The notes under the pieces were generated by a model, which did no database searches, was not told where the DNA came from, and saw nothing but the letters and a program-made list of their open reading frames with translations. A stretch of 64,000 bases of DNA from Actinobacillus porcinus (GTDB taxonomy: Bacteria > Pseudomonadota > Gammaproteobacteria > Enterobacterales > Pasteurellaceae). Position 1 is the stretch's first letter. Every line of letters begins with the position of its first letter. The stretch is taken from NCBI RefSeq assembly GCF_901764995.1, contig NZ_CABFKI010000005.1, forward strand, positions 62,001 through 126,000. The letters are read 5' to 3'. Made by a program: the position numbers and the translations under genes. This document shows, in pieces, positions 1 through 8,884 of this stretch.

Positions 1-270
1 TTCTAAACCTTCTGTGTAATCTACCGTTGCGCCAATTAAATATTGCAAACTCATTGGATCAACTACTAAATTCACGCCTGCGTTTTCTACGGTTAAGTCC
101 CCATCGTTGACTTTTTCATCAAAAGTAAAACCGTATTGGAAACCGCTACAGCCACCGCCGGTAATATAGACGCGTAATTTTAAATTGGCGTTTTCTTCTT
201 CTGTAATTAATGCTTTCACTTTGTTTGCGGCGGCATCAGTAAAATTAAGGGGAACTGAAATATCTGTCAT
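1..270 (-). CDS. erpA: Iron-sulfur cluster insertion protein ErpA (3' end outside window)
   Basis: A-type carrier that delivers Fe-S clusters to apoproteins in the cytoplasm. Ninety codons are present, starting at an ATG at 270 ([18 protein letters not shown]) and running off the left edge at VDYTEGLE. The first conserved cysteine lies in [11 protein letters not shown]; the C-terminal CGCG pair expected in the family falls outside the window. Family length is about 114 residues, so roughly 24 are missing only because the window ends. It is divergent from map, with 128 bases between the two starts. Confidence 0.93.
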   Translation of the reverse strand, partial: MTDISVPLNFTDAAANKVKALITEEENANLKLRVYITGGGCSGFQYGFTFDEKVNDGDLTVENAGVNLVVDPMSLQYLIGATVDYTEGLE

Positions 271-398
271 AATGTGCTTTCCTATAAAATCTGTCATAAA
301 TAGCGGTTTATTATCCAATAACCCACAAGAACGTTCAAGGATATTTTCGCCTATCCTGCTTATATGATATGATACGCGGACATTTTTAAGGAGAGTTT

Positions 399-1202
399 AT
401 GAGTATTCCATTAAGAAACGAAGAAGAAATTGTAAAATTACGCGAAGCCTGCCGATTAGCACAAGATGTATTGGTGATGATTGAACCCTATGTGAAAGCA
501 GGGGTGAGCACAGGCGAACTCGATCGTATTTGTCATGATTATATGGTGAATGTGCAAGGCACCATTCCTGCTCCATTGAATTATCACGGTTTTCCAAAAG
601 CTACGTGTATTTCAATCAACGAAGTGGTGTGTCACGGCATTCCAAGCGATGACCGTATTTTAAAAGACGGCGATATTCTCAATATTGATGTGACGGTGAT
701 TAAAGACGGTTATTACGGCGATAACTCAAAAATGTATATTGTCGGCGAGCCACCTATTCGCAGCAAAAAACTCGTGGAAGCAGCACAAGAAGCCCTTTAT
801 GTGGGATTACGTGCCGTGAAGCCCGGTGTGCGTTTAAATGAAATTGGTAAGGCCGTGCAAAAATACACGGAAAGTCAAGGGTTTAGCGTGGTACGCGAAT
901 ATTGCGGACATGGTATCGGTACCGAATTCCATTGCGAACCCCAAGTGTTGCATTATTACGCCGATGATGGTGGTGTGATTTTGCAAAAAGGTATGGTCTT
1001 TACCATTGAGCCAATGATTAACGCAGGCAAAAAAGAAACCCGTTTAATGGGCGATGGTTGGACGGTGAAAACCAAAGATCGTAGCCACAGCGCACAATAT
1101 GAACATCAAATCGTGGTGACTGACAACGGTTGTGAAGTGATGACCATTCGCGAAGAAGAAGAAAAAGCCGGCCGTATTTCGCGTGTTATGGTGAATGTGT
1201 AA
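399..1202 (+). CDS. map: Methionine aminopeptidase, type I
   Basis: Removes the initiator methionine from nascent proteins in the cytoplasm. The protein is 267 residues, normal for the type Ia family. The five metal ligands are visible at the standard positions: Asp97 (NIDVTV), Asp108 (GDNSKM), His171 (GHGIG), Glu204 (TIEPM) and Glu235 (YEHQ), with the substrate-contact His79 in VCHGIP. The start at 399 follows a good Shine-Dalgarno (AAGGAG at about 388-393). In E. coli map and glnD are adjacent and co-directional. Here the same two genes are separated by a repeat and a GIY-YIG coding segment, so insertion between them is inferred. Confidence 0.97.
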   Translation: MSIPLRNEEEIVKLREACRLAQDVLVMIEPYVKAGVSTGELDRICHDYMVNVQGTIPAPLNYHGFPKATCISINEVVCHGIPSDDRILKDGDILNIDVTVIKDGYYGDNSKMYIVGEPPIRSKKLVEAAQEALYVGLRAVKPGVRLNEIGKAVQKYTESQGFSVVREYCGHGIGTEFHCEPQVLHYYADDGGVILQKGMVFTIEPMINAGKKETRLMGDGWTVKTKDRSHSAQYEHQIVVTDNGCEVMTIREEEEKAGRISRVMVNV

Positions 1203-1220
1203 CCGAGAATTTATTGCTCA

Positions 1221-1270
1221 GGGTTAGCCGTTTGGTGAGCCTGTCGAACCACGGCTGATTAGCCCGCCAA
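1221..1270 (-). repeat. Dyad repeat with TTCGACAGGCTCACC core, copy 1 (inverted)
   Basis: Read on the minus strand this contains GGTTCGACAGGCTCACCAAA, flanked by an imperfect dyad (AGCCGT at 1226-1231 and ACGGCT at 1251-1256). The same core with one base changed (AAGCTC for AGGCTC) occurs in plus orientation at 1579-1597 and 1654-1672, so copies border the GIY-YIG coding segment in inverted orientation. I noticed no other copy in this window. Confidence 0.75.
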
Positions 1271-1290
1271 TATATCTGCATGAGGTAAAA

Positions 1291-4245
1291 ATGATAGGGT
1301 GGATGTATATTCTAAAATGTGCGGACGGTAGTTATTATACAGGAAGTACGAGAGATCTTGAGGGACGGATATATGAACACCAAAATGGTTTAGGTGCGAA
1401 TTATACTCGAAAGCGTTTACCTGTAGAATTAGTCTATTGTGAAGATTTTGAGACGATTGAGCAAGCCTATCACAGAGAAAAACAGATACAGGGTTGGACT
1501 AAGGCAAAGAAAGAAGCATTGATTTCTGAAAATTTTGATCGTTTAGTTGAACTAGCTAAACCGAGCATAGTGGCTAATGGTTCGACAAGCTCACCAAGCG
1601 CCACTTTTTTGAATTCGAATAGCTTATTAGCTAAACCGAGCGCAGTGGCTAATGGTTCGACAAGCTCACCAAACGCCACTTTTTCCCATTCTAATATGTT
1701 ATTGACACCACAAAATATCAAATTCCAAAAAGACACGCTCAAACAAACTGAGTTAGCCCATTTTCTGCAAGCGGATGTAAATCAGTTAATTTCTGACCGC
1801 ACTTTATTCTGTGACAATTTGCTGAAACAGCTTTGGGCGCAGTTTGAATTGGATAATTCAGATTTAGCGTTAATTGCCGTGGGCGGATATGGGCGTAAGG
1901 AAATGTTTCCGATGTCGGATCTTGATTTTCTGATTTTGAGCGAAGAGAGAAATTCCCCTGAAATTGAGCAAAAAGTGAGTGCGTTTATCCAGTTTTTGTG
2001 GGATTGTGGCTTTGATGTGGGGGCATCAGTGCGGACATTGGCGGAATGCGACAGTGAAGGGCGGCAGGATATTACTATTGCCACGAATTTGCTTGAAAGC
2101 CGTTTGTTAATCGGTAACGCAAAATTATTTGAAAAATTGACCGCACTTTTATGGCAGCCTGATTTTTGGGATCGTGAAACTTTTTTTAACGCCAAAATTC
2201 AAGAAAAAAATGCGCGTTATGAACGCTATCATAATACGAGTTATAACCTTGAACCCGATATTAAATATAGCCCGGGCGGTTTACGGGATTTGCATCTTAT
2301 TTATTGGATCGCTTTACGCCACACCAATGCCTTAACCTTGGAAGAAATTTTGCAATCGGGGTTTATTTATCCTGAAGAATATGAGCGTTTGCAGCAAAGC
2401 CAGCAATTTTTATTTAAAGTGCGGTTTGCTTTGCATTTAATTTTGAAGCGTTACGACAATCGCCTGTTATTTGACCGTCAAATTAAAGTGGCGGAATTAC
2501 TTGGTTTTCACGGAGATAAAAATCAAGGCGTGGAAAAAATGATGAAACAATTTTTCCAGGCGTTACAACAAATTTCCAGTTTAAGCGATATTCTCACCAA
2601 ACATTATCGCGAACATTTTCTCACCCCGATAAAAGCCACTGATATTATCCCCTTGGATGCGCATTTTGGTTTGCTAAACCATGAAATCGTGCTTTTAAAT
2701 GAGCATATTTTTATGGAGCAACCCGATACCATTTTGGATTTATTTGCCCATTATACTCAACAAGCGCAAGCGGAAATTCATTCGGCAACCTTGCGCAAAT
2801 TATATTCTGCATTAAGCCAAATTAGTGAGCCATTAAGTTCATTTCCTTTAGCACGAGAGAAATTTTTACGTTTATTTAATCAACGAAATGCCATTGCGCG
2901 CGCTATTTCGCCTATGCACAAATATGGCGTGCTCACCGCTTATTTACCCCAATGGAAAGCGATTGAAGGCTTAATGCAATTTGATCTTTTTCACCAATAT
3001 ACGGTAGATGAACATACGATTCGTGTGTTGCAAAAATTGGAAAGCTTTTTAGACGAAAGCCAGCGAGAACAGCATCCTTTGTGCTCGGTCATTTTCTCTC
3101 GCAATTCTGACCGCACTTTACTTTATATTGCCGCGTTATTTCATGATATTGCGAAAGGGCGCGGTGGCGACCATGCTCAATTGGGGGCGGTGGATGTGGC
3201 AGAATTTGCCCGTTTGCATGGGTTTGATAATCGTGAAATAGCGACCTTGGTTTGGCTTGTGGAAGAGCATTTATTAATGTCCGTGACAGCTCAGCGGCGC
3301 GATATTCATGATCCCGAAGTGGTGATGCATTTTGCGGAACAAGTGCAGAATAAAGTGCGGTTAGATTTGCTGATTTGTTTAACGGTGGCAGATATTTGCG
3401 CCACCAATAGCACCCTGTGGAATAACTGGAAGCGATCGTTATTTGCCGGCCTTTATGAATATACGCGTCAACAATTTAATCAAGGGATGGATTCTCTCTT
3501 AGATACTGCGGAACAAGTGGAAGAAAACAAAAAACGCGCGTTGGATTTGTTGCAATCTCAAGGTGTTATGGACGATGTCATGCCGCTATGGATGCGTTGT
3601 TCCGATGATTATTTTTTACGTAACACGCCGAAACAGCTCGCTTGGCATGCGACCTTGTTGGCAGATTTTTCCGAGGATATTTTAGTTAAAATCAGTAATC
3701 GCTTTTCTCAAGGCGGGACAGATATGTTCCTGTATTGTCAGGATCAAGTGCAACTATTCCATAAAGTCGCCGGCACCGTTGCAGCGAAGAAATTGAGTAT
3801 TCATAGCGCGCAAATTAGTACCAGTTTAGATGGCTACGTATTGGATACTTTTGTTGTGACAGAATTGAATGGGGTTGCTTTAAAAAATCATCGGCGCCGT
3901 GAATTAGAACAAGCGGTGACAGATACCTTACGCACAGGAAAAACGCCGAAGGTGAGTCTGTTAGGCAATCAAAAACTGCAACATTTTAGCGTAAAAACGG
4001 AAGTGCGTTTTTTGGATAACAATAGACGGGATCGCACAGAAATGGAATTATTTGCTTTAGATAAAGTCGGGTTGTTGGCTGAAGTCAGCCAAATTTTCGC
4101 GGAATTAGAACTGAATTTGTTGAATGCCAAAATCAGCACCATTGGCGAAAAAGCGGAAGACTTTTTTATGTTAACCAATAAAAACGGCATGGCATTAACG
4201 GAAAGTGAAAAACAAGCATTAAAAGCGCGGTTAAGTTGTTTGTAG
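1291..4245 (+). CDS. glnD: GIY-YIG nuclease domain fused to PII uridylyltransferase GlnD
   Basis: GlnD uridylylates and deuridylylates PII in response to glutamine. The ORF is 984 residues. Residues 1-90 form a complete stand-alone-type GIY-YIG domain: MYIL (5-8), YYTG (15-18), Arg26, His30 and Glu63 in HREKQIQGW. Residues 88-137 are two 25-residue repeats. From Met136 the sequence is ordinary GlnD of about 849 residues: nucleotidyltransferase motif [15 protein letters not shown] at 198-212, an HD domain ([12 protein letters not shown]), and two C-terminal ACT domains. The ATG at 1291 has a strong GAGG Shine-Dalgarno. The native-looking ATG at 1696 has none in its upstream pyrimidine-rich sequence. 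GlnD is therefore probably made as a fusion, or poorly from an internal start. The domain identities are seen; the fusion product is inferred. Confidence 0.88.
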   Translation: MIGWMYILKCADGSYYTGSTRDLEGRIYEHQNGLGANYTRKRLPVELVYCEDFETIEQAYHREKQIQGWTKAKKEALISENFDRLVELAKPSIVANGSTSSPSATFLNSNSLLAKPSAVANGSTSSPNATFSHSNMLLTPQNIKFQKDTLKQTELAHFLQADVNQLISDRTLFCDNLLKQLWAQFELDNSDLALIAVGGYGRKEMFPMSDLDFLILSEERNSPEIEQKVSAFIQFLWDCGFDVGASVRTLAECDSEGRQDITIATNLLESRLLIGNAKLFEKLTALLWQPDFWDRETFFNAKIQEKNARYERYHNTSYNLEPDIKYSPGGLRDLHLIYWIALRHTNALTLEEILQSGFIYPEEYERLQQSQQFLFKVRFALHLILKRYDNRLLFDRQIKVAELLGFHGDKNQGVEKMMKQFFQALQQISSLSDILTKHYREHFLTPIKATDIIPLDAHFGLLNHEIVLLNEHIFMEQPDTILDLFAHYTQQAQAEIHSATLRKLYSALSQISEPLSSFPLAREKFLRLFNQRNAIARAISPMHKYGVLTAYLPQWKAIEGLMQFDLFHQYTVDEHTIRVLQKLESFLDESQREQHPLCSVIFSRNSDRTLLYIAALFHDIAKGRGGDHAQLGAVDVAEFARLHGFDNREIATLVWLVEEHLLMSVTAQRRDIHDPEVVMHFAEQVQNKVRLDLLICLTVADICATNSTLWNNWKRSLFAGLYEYTRQQFNQGMDSLLDTAEQVEENKKRALDLLQSQGVMDDVMPLWMRCSDDYFLRNTPKQLAWHATLLADFSEDILVKISNRFSQGGTDMFLYCQDQVQLFHKVAGTVAAKKLSIHSAQISTSLDGYVLDTFVVTELNGVALKNHRRRELEQAVTDTLRTGKTPKVSLLGNQKLQHFSVKTEVRFLDNNRRDRTEMELFALDKVGLLAEVSQIFAELELNLLNAKISTIGEKAEDFFMLTNKNGMALTESEKQALKARLSCL
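1554..1685 (+). repeat. 75-bp tandem repeat inside the glnD ORF (copies 2 and 3 of the TTCGACAAGCTCACC repeat)
   Basis: Two direct copies with a period of exactly 75 bases. Each has a dyad AGTGGC...GCCACT (1569-1574/1600-1605 and 1644-1649/1675-1680) around the core GGTTCGACAAGCTCACCAA. Because 75 is divisible by three the duplication keeps frame and encodes LAKPS(I/A)VANGSTSSP(S/N)ATF twice. A related inverted copy lies upstream at 1221-1270. Confidence 0.9.
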
Positions 4246-4703
4246 TTTACCTATACTGTATCAAGGTTTAAGTCTGTTGCCTTTCTCACAAAAAAATTAA
4301 AGGGGAGTTAGTTAAAATAGGGCAAAATCAGTAGATTTTCCCCTTAGTTTAGTGTAAGTTTTAACCAAAACAATAGAAATTTAGATCTTTTAGCCTTTTT
4401 TTCAAAAAAAAGATCATTTTCAGATCTTTTTCTGCTGAAAATAAATTTTAGTGAAAATAGGCTCTCTCAAATCAATTCTAAGCAACTTTTTAGGGGTGAG
4501 CCTTATCTTCCCCTTAGTTTAGTCAAAAATGGCTTAAAATTGATTTTAGGGGCATTTTAGAAGATTTTGAGATTTTTGCTTTAATTTTGCTCTTTTTTTG
4601 AGTAAAATCAATCTCATAACTTGATGGTTTGATAGAATTTAGCCTTTAACCCCTTAAAGCTTTTACTTTAATCTTTTAGTCTTTTAACCTTTGGAGATTT
4701 TTT
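4246..4703. other. AT-rich gene-free stretch with a 16-base direct repeat
   Basis: 458 bases without a convincing ORF, much more AT-rich than the neighbouring core genes. A 16-base word (TTCCCCTTAGTTTAGT) occurs twice, at 4338-4353 and 4508-4523, and several AGATCTTTT blocks repeat around 4383-4432. Nothing identifies an RNA gene. It probably holds the promoter of the lipoprotein gene and may be part of an acquired segment. Confidence 0.5.
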
Positions 4704-5258
4704 ATGAAAAAATTATTAATTGCTTTGTTTTCAACAATACTTCTTTGCTCTTGTAGTACAAGCAGTGCTAAATCAAAAGCAGAAACAGAAGCAAACACTG
4801 AAAAAATTGTTCAAACAGTTTATGTGTTAACATTTAAAGGTAAGGACTATTATCCAGAAAAAGCCAAAACATTACCAGATAAACAAAATCGTTTATTAGA
4901 AAAAATTGTAGCTGCTAAAAAATATGATAATGCCATTGCCAAACAATTTAAAGATAATTCAAAACTTGTCCCTTTTAATGACTTGTTTGAAGAACATCAC
5001 AAAGTTTTTAAAAATAATGATGTTTATTTACATGACATTTTGGAAAATAGAAACTATAATGCCAAAATTTTAGATGCATATTTAGACTATTATCAAAATA
5101 TGTTAAATAACTTTAAGCAAAATCGTGATCTTTTTGCTCAAAGAAGTCAAGATAAGAATATGTTAAAAAAGATTGATAAATTATTTAACCAATTAAATGT
5201 ACAACAAAAGGATCAATCCAGATTCTTTAATCAATTACAAAATTTAAGAGGGTTATAA
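4704..5258 (+). CDS. Putative lipoprotein, function unknown
   Basis: 184 residues. The N-terminus is a short lipoprotein signal (MKKLLIALFSTILLCSC) with a likely lipidated cysteine at residue 17 followed by a Ser/Thr-rich linker. The mature part is Lys-rich and mostly helical, with no recognised enzymatic motif; a DUF3829-like relation is conceivable but unproven. The start has a good Shine-Dalgarno (TTTGGAG). Codon use is strikingly A/T-ending (AAA, TTA, GAT, AAT) compared with glnD and nth, and the gene sits alone between AT-rich sequence and a perfect terminator, which suggests it is not part of the conserved backbone. Confidence 0.7.
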   Translation: MKKLLIALFSTILLCSCSTSSAKSKAETEANTEKIVQTVYVLTFKGKDYYPEKAKTLPDKQNRLLEKIVAAKKYDNAIAKQFKDNSKLVPFNDLFEEHHKVFKNNDVYLHDILENRNYNAKILDAYLDYYQNMLNNFKQNRDLFAQRSQDKNMLKKIDKLFNQLNVQQKDQSRFFNQLQNLRGL

Positions 5259-5262
5259 AAAT

Positions 5263-5294
5263 AAAAGAGAGATTTTTTAATCTCTCTTTTTCTT
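5263..5294 (+). terminator. Rho-independent terminator after the lipoprotein gene
   Basis: Perfect 12-bp stem (AAAAGAGAGATT, 5263-5274, with 5279-5290), four-base T loop, followed by a T-rich tract. It ends four bases after the lipoprotein stop. Confidence 0.85.
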
Positions 5295-5328
5295 TTTTAA
5301 AAGTTGATAACAGCAACTAAAACCATCA

Positions 5329-5739
5329 CTAAAACAAAGAATCACCACAACATTTCCCACTCAACCCCTCAATAATCGGGCAATGTTCGCTATCATCCCC
5401 AGGGCATTGGTTGGCTAGATCGGTGAGTAATGTGCGCATAGATTGTAATTGCTTGATTTGGTTGTCAATTTCAGCGATGCGAACCAATGTTCGGGATTTT
5501 ACATCGGCACTGCGGCGGTGGGGGTTTTTATAAAGCTCTAATAAATCCTTACATTCAGACAAAGAAAATCCCACTTGGCGGGCTTGATGTAACAAGTTGA
5601 GTTCTTCGATGTGGGTTTGATTGTAGGTTCGATAGCCATTAGCCGCGCGCGCAGGCGGGGTAATGAGCCCCTTTTCTTCGTAAAAACGAATGGCTTTGGG
5701 CGTTAAATCTGTGCGTTTTGCTACTTCATTAATGTTCAT
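5329..5739 (-). CDS. cueR: Cu(I)-responsive MerR-family regulator CueR
   Basis: Copper-sensing transcription activator that normally switches on the CopA efflux ATPase. The protein is 136 residues with an N-terminal MerR winged helix ([22 protein letters not shown]), a dimerisation coiled coil (about 80-110) and the metal loop with Cys112 and Cys120 in CPGDDSEHC, the same spacing and numbering as E. coli CueR. A second CC pair lies near the C-terminus (GKCCGD). Its start overlaps the nth stop by one base (TAATG), so it is translated as the last gene after nth. No copA lies beside it in this window. Confidence 0.9.
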   Translation of the reverse strand: MNINEVAKRTDLTPKAIRFYEEKGLITPPARAANGYRTYNQTHIEELNLLHQARQVGFSLSECKDLLELYKNPHRRSADVKSRTLVRIAEIDNQIKQLQSMRTLLTDLANQCPGDDSEHCPIIEGLSGKCCGDSLF

Positions 5740-6374
5740 TACACATCCGTTTTTTCTTTGAATTCACACAAATCTTCAATAATACAAGAACCGCAGCGTG
5801 GTTTTCGGGCAATACAAGTATAGCGACCGTGCAAAATTAACCAATGATGTACGTCCACTTTAAATTCCGCAGGAACCACTTTAAGCAATTTATTTTCCAC
5901 TTCCACCACATTTTTACCGACCGCAAATCCGGTACGATTGGCGACACGGAAAATATGGGTGTCCACGGCAATGGTCGGGTGTCCGAAGGCCGTATTTAAC
6001 ACGACATTAGCCGTTTTGCGCCCCACGCCGGCCAAGGCTTCTAACGCCGCGCGATCTTCCGGCACTTGGCTGTTATGTTTTTCAATCAGATCCTTACAGG
6101 TTTTAATAATATTTTCCGCTTTGCTGTTAAATAAGCCAATGGTTTTAATATATTCTTTCAAACCGTCCACACCCAAGGCATAAATAGCTTCGGGGGTATT
6201 GGCAACAGGGAATAATTTATCCGTGGCTTTATTCACCCCTTTGTCGGTTGCCTGTGCCGATAAAATCACCGCAATTAATAATTCAAAGGGCGAACTAAAA
6301 TTCAATTCCGTAGTCGGGTGGGGATTGTTGTCACGCAAACGTGTCAGAATTTCAATGCGTTTTTGTTGGTTCAT
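5739..6374 (-). CDS. nth: Endonuclease III (DNA glycosylase/AP lyase)
   Basis: Base-excision repair enzyme that removes oxidised pyrimidines and cleaves the abasic site. The protein is 211 residues, full length. The helix-hairpin-helix [10 protein letters not shown] carries catalytic Lys120, Asp138 lies in AVDTHIFRV, and the [4Fe-4S] ligands are Cys187, Cys194, Cys197 and Cys203, all at the E. coli positions. It overlaps rnfE upstream by four bases and cueR downstream by one, so it is the penultimate gene of the rnf-nth-cueR transcription unit. The rnf-nth link is conserved in gammaproteobacteria. Confidence 0.97.
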   Translation of the reverse strand: MNQQKRIEILTRLRDNNPHPTTELNFSSPFELLIAVILSAQATDKGVNKATDKLFPVANTPEAIYALGVDGLKEYIKTIGLFNSKAENIIKTCKDLIEKHNSQVPEDRAALEALAGVGRKTANVVLNTAFGHPTIAVDTHIFRVANRTGFAVGKNVVEVENKLLKVVPAEFKVDVHHWLILHGRYTCIARKPRCGSCIIEDLCEFKEKTDV

Positions 6375-7021
6375 GATTTACGCGATTCCCGGATATTTTT
6401 AGCGGCTAAAATAATGCCCAAGCCAATAAATGCGCCAGGCGGTAAAATAGCAAGCAACAAATTACTGTCATTATGGAAAAATTCAATACGGAGTGATTTT
6501 GCCCAATCGCCGAGTAATAAATGAATTCCGTCAAACAACGTGCCGTTGCCGATAATTTCACGCAACGCCCCTAAGACGAATAAACTTAAGGTCATGCCCA
6601 ACCCCATGGCGAAACCATCAAATGCCGCGTGCATAACGCTATTTTTAGACGCAAAGGCTTCAGCTCGCCCAATCACGATACAGTTGGTCACAATCAGCGG
6701 AATAAAAATCCCAAGGGATTGATAAAGGCTGTAAGTATAAGCATTCATCAATAATTGCACCGCGGTTACCGTAGTGGCAATAATCATCACGTAAATAGGA
6801 ATGCGGATTTCATGGGGAATTTGCCGGCGGAAAAGGGAAATCATGGTATTGGTACAAACCAACACCAACAAAGTCGCCAAACCTAAACCGAGCGCGTTGG
6901 TGGCAGTATTGGACACCGCCAATAACGGACAAAGCCCGAGTAATTGTACGATAGCCGGGTTATTGCGCCATAACCCTTGGCTGAGTAATTCTCGCCAAAT
7001 TGAAGGTTGTTTTTCTGTCAT
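6371..7021 (-). CDS. rnfE: Rnf/Rsx electron transport complex subunit E
   Basis: Membrane subunit of the Rnf complex, which couples ferredoxin/NADH redox chemistry to ion transport and in enterobacteria keeps SoxR reduced. The protein is 216 residues with about six transmembrane helices and the family motifs [18 protein letters not shown] and [13 protein letters not shown]. It is paralogous to RnfA. The start is 1 base after the rnfG stop region and the gene overlaps nth by four bases, which supports one long mRNA. Confidence 0.95.
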   Translation of the reverse strand: MTEKQPSIWRELLSQGLWRNNPAIVQLLGLCPLLAVSNTATNALGLGLATLLVLVCTNTMISLFRRQIPHEIRIPIYVMIIATTVTAVQLLMNAYTYSLYQSLGIFIPLIVTNCIVIGRAEAFASKNSVMHAAFDGFAMGLGMTLSLFVLGALREIIGNGTLFDGIHLLLGDWAKSLRIEFFHNDSNLLLAILPPGAFIGLGIILAAKNIRESRKS

Positions 7022-7022
7022 A

Positions 7023-7607
7023 TTATTTTTGTGTATTTAAAATTTCTAATGCGGAACGTTTTACTTGATTCACAATGGCGCGTGGCGTAATGGTTGCTCC
7101 GGCAAATTGATCAAATTTACCGCCATCTTTTTTCACTGCCCAATCTTGCAGATTGTCTTGGGAAATTTTTTTGTGATTAAAACTTAAGATCCAATGGGAA
7201 ATTCGGGTTTCGATTTTATCGCCCAACCCTGGGGTTTCTTTATGTTCCAATACCCGAACGCCTAAAATTTCCCCGCCGGTGGTCATTCCAAACAATAAAC
7301 GAATATTGCCGGAATAGCCGTCAGGTGCAGTCGCTTCCACCACGTAAGCATTAATGTTGCCTTGCAAAAGTGCGGTACAAATTTTATCAATTTCACGAGA
7401 CGGCGAAACTTCGCAGTTTGCCATAATGTCATTATCGTAATAGTTTGACGGCAATACTTGCGCCAATAATTCCTGCTGTTGCTTAGCAATGGCTTCATCA
7501 ATTTTGCCTTTGGTTAAGAAATAAATGCCACTAGAAATCGCGGTACAAAGTAAGGCAACTAAGGCAAGCAACGCACCGTATTTGGCGGAAATTTTTCCCA
7601 TATTCAT
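7023..7607 (-). CDS. rnfG: Rnf electron transport complex subunit G (covalent FMN)
   Basis: Single-span inner-membrane subunit with a periplasmic domain that carries FMN linked to a threonine. Here the motif is [12 protein letters not shown] near the C-terminus (about residues 171-180). The protein is 194 residues with an N-terminal helix at about 9-29 ([20 protein letters not shown]). It ends soon after ALEILNTQK, making the tail shorter than the H. influenzae protein as I remember it. A second ATG two codons downstream (7601) is an equally acceptable start. One base separates the stop from the rnfE start. Confidence 0.94.
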   Translation of the reverse strand: MNMGKISAKYGALLALVALLCTAISSGIYFLTKGKIDEAIAKQQQELLAQVLPSNYYDNDIMANCEVSPSREIDKICTALLQGNINAYVVEATAPDGYSGNIRLLFGMTTGGEILGVRVLEHKETPGLGDKIETRISHWILSFNHKKISQDNLQDWAVKKDGGKFDQFAGATITPRAIVNQVKRSALEILNTQK

Positions 7608-7608
7608 C

Positions 7609-8697
7609 TTAATGCCCCCCTTTTAAACCGTAACCTGTCACTCTTGGACGTGTGTATTGATCAATCAGCGGCACACAAATATTGGCTAATAATACCGCGA
7701 ACGCTACGCCATCAGGGTAGTTGCCGTAAAAGCGAATAATGCCCACGAGTACGCCTACCAGCAATCCAAAAATCCATTTCCCACGCGGTGTAACCGGCGC
7801 TGAAACAGGATCCGTGGCAATAAAAAATGCCCCGAACATTGCCGCACCGCTTACCAGTTGGAAGAACGGGTTAGTGCCAAATGGCGAGTAAAAATAGTTA
7901 AAGGCACTCATCGCAAAAAGCGCGGTCAAAAATGCCACCGGAATTTGCCAATGAATAATTTTCTTCCAAATCAAGAAAATCCCCCCCACGAGAAAGGCGA
8001 TATTGACCTGTGTCCAGCCAATGCCCTCTAAACTTTCTCTCGCCCCAAGGGGAAGAATGTCGGCAAAAATAGGTGAACGGCTGATTTCACTTAGAGACGC
8101 CGCGCCTGCTTTGATCCCTGTTTTAACGCTGTCCAATGGTGTCGCAGAACTGACCGCATCAATAGATGAAGTGAGTTGCGATAAGCTAAAACCATCACTG
8201 GTGATACCTGAAAAAATCAGGCTAAAGCTGTCTGACAAAGTCGGCGGTTCGTTTAATAACGCAATCGGAGGCATCCAATTTGTCATTTGCACCGGAAATG
8301 AAATTAGCAACACTACATAACCGACCATGGCAGGATTAAACAGGTTTTGCCCTAATCCGCCATAAACCTGTTTACCGAATATCACGGCAGCAAAAATGCC
8401 AATTAAAACAAGCCAGTAAGGGGCGTAAGGCGGAATGGCCGTCGCCAAAATAAGTGCGGTTAAAATCACACTAAAATCGCTAATGTAAAAAAGCGCCTTT
8501 TTTTTGCGCAATTTTGTGACGATAAATTCTAAAAATACCGCGGCGGCAATGGCTAAAAAAGATTGAATAAGTACCCCAAAACCAAAGAAATAAATCTGTG
8601 TCACCAAGGCGGGCAACATAGCAAAAATCACCCACAGCATAATGCGCGCCGTGAGCTTACCGGAATGAATATGGGGGGAACTGGTTAGTTTAAACAT
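7609..8697 (-). CDS. rnfD: Rnf electron transport complex subunit D (covalent FMN)
   Basis: Polytopic inner-membrane subunit of Rnf. The protein is 362 residues with about nine to ten hydrophobic segments and the FMN-threonine motif [12 protein letters not shown] near residues 184-195. [16 protein letters not shown] and [13 protein letters not shown] are typical of the RnfD/NqrB family. It is followed by rnfG after one base, but separated from rnfC upstream by a 177-base gap; rnfC and rnfD are usually close-packed. The gap is explained by the inserted element at 8726-8884. Confidence 0.95.
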   Translation of the reverse strand: MFKLTSSPHIHSGKLTARIMLWVIFAMLPALVTQIYFFGFGVLIQSFLAIAAAVFLEFIVTKLRKKKALFYISDFSVILTALILATAIPPYAPYWLVLIGIFAAVIFGKQVYGGLGQNLFNPAMVGYVVLLISFPVQMTNWMPPIALLNEPPTLSDSFSLIFSGITSDGFSLSQLTSSIDAVSSATPLDSVKTGIKAGAASLSEISRSPIFADILPLGARESLEGIGWTQVNIAFLVGGIFLIWKKIIHWQIPVAFLTALFAMSAFNYFYSPFGTNPFFQLVSGAAMFGAFFIATDPVSAPVTPRGKWIFGLLVGVLVGIIRFYGNYPDGVAFAVLLANICVPLIDQYTRPRVTGYGLKGGH

Positions 8698-8725
8698 TCG
8701 TGTTTATTTTCCTTTTCTTTATTAG

Positions 8726-8884
8726 GACTTGTTGATGTTTTGAGAGTGCAAAATCATCAATAGGTGTTTATTTAATATCCTGGCATGGCAGAGCCATACC
8801 GGGTTACGCATAAATCAGCCCCTTTGGGGCTGAGAATTAGAGTGGCAAAGCCTCTCTTTTATAAGCACAAAACATCAATAAGTC
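8726..8884. mobile_element. MITE-like element between rnfC and rnfD
   Basis: 159 bases bounded by a 17-base terminal inverted repeat matching at 16 positions (GACTTGTTGATGTTTTG at 8726-8742, its complement at 8868-8884) and flanked on both sides by TTAG (8722-8725 and 8885-8888), a likely four-base target duplication. Inside are three tight hairpins with three-base loops: GGC-TGGC around AGA near 8781-8802, AGCCCC-TTT-GGGGCT at 8817-8831, and AGAG-GGC around AAA at 8840-8856. It has no ORF. The right terminus supplies the last codons and the stop of rnfC. Confidence 0.65.

Noticed and set aside
397-597. Minus-strand ORF inside map
   Set aside because: Shadow of map, which has full catalytic residues; no ribosome-binding site or homology.
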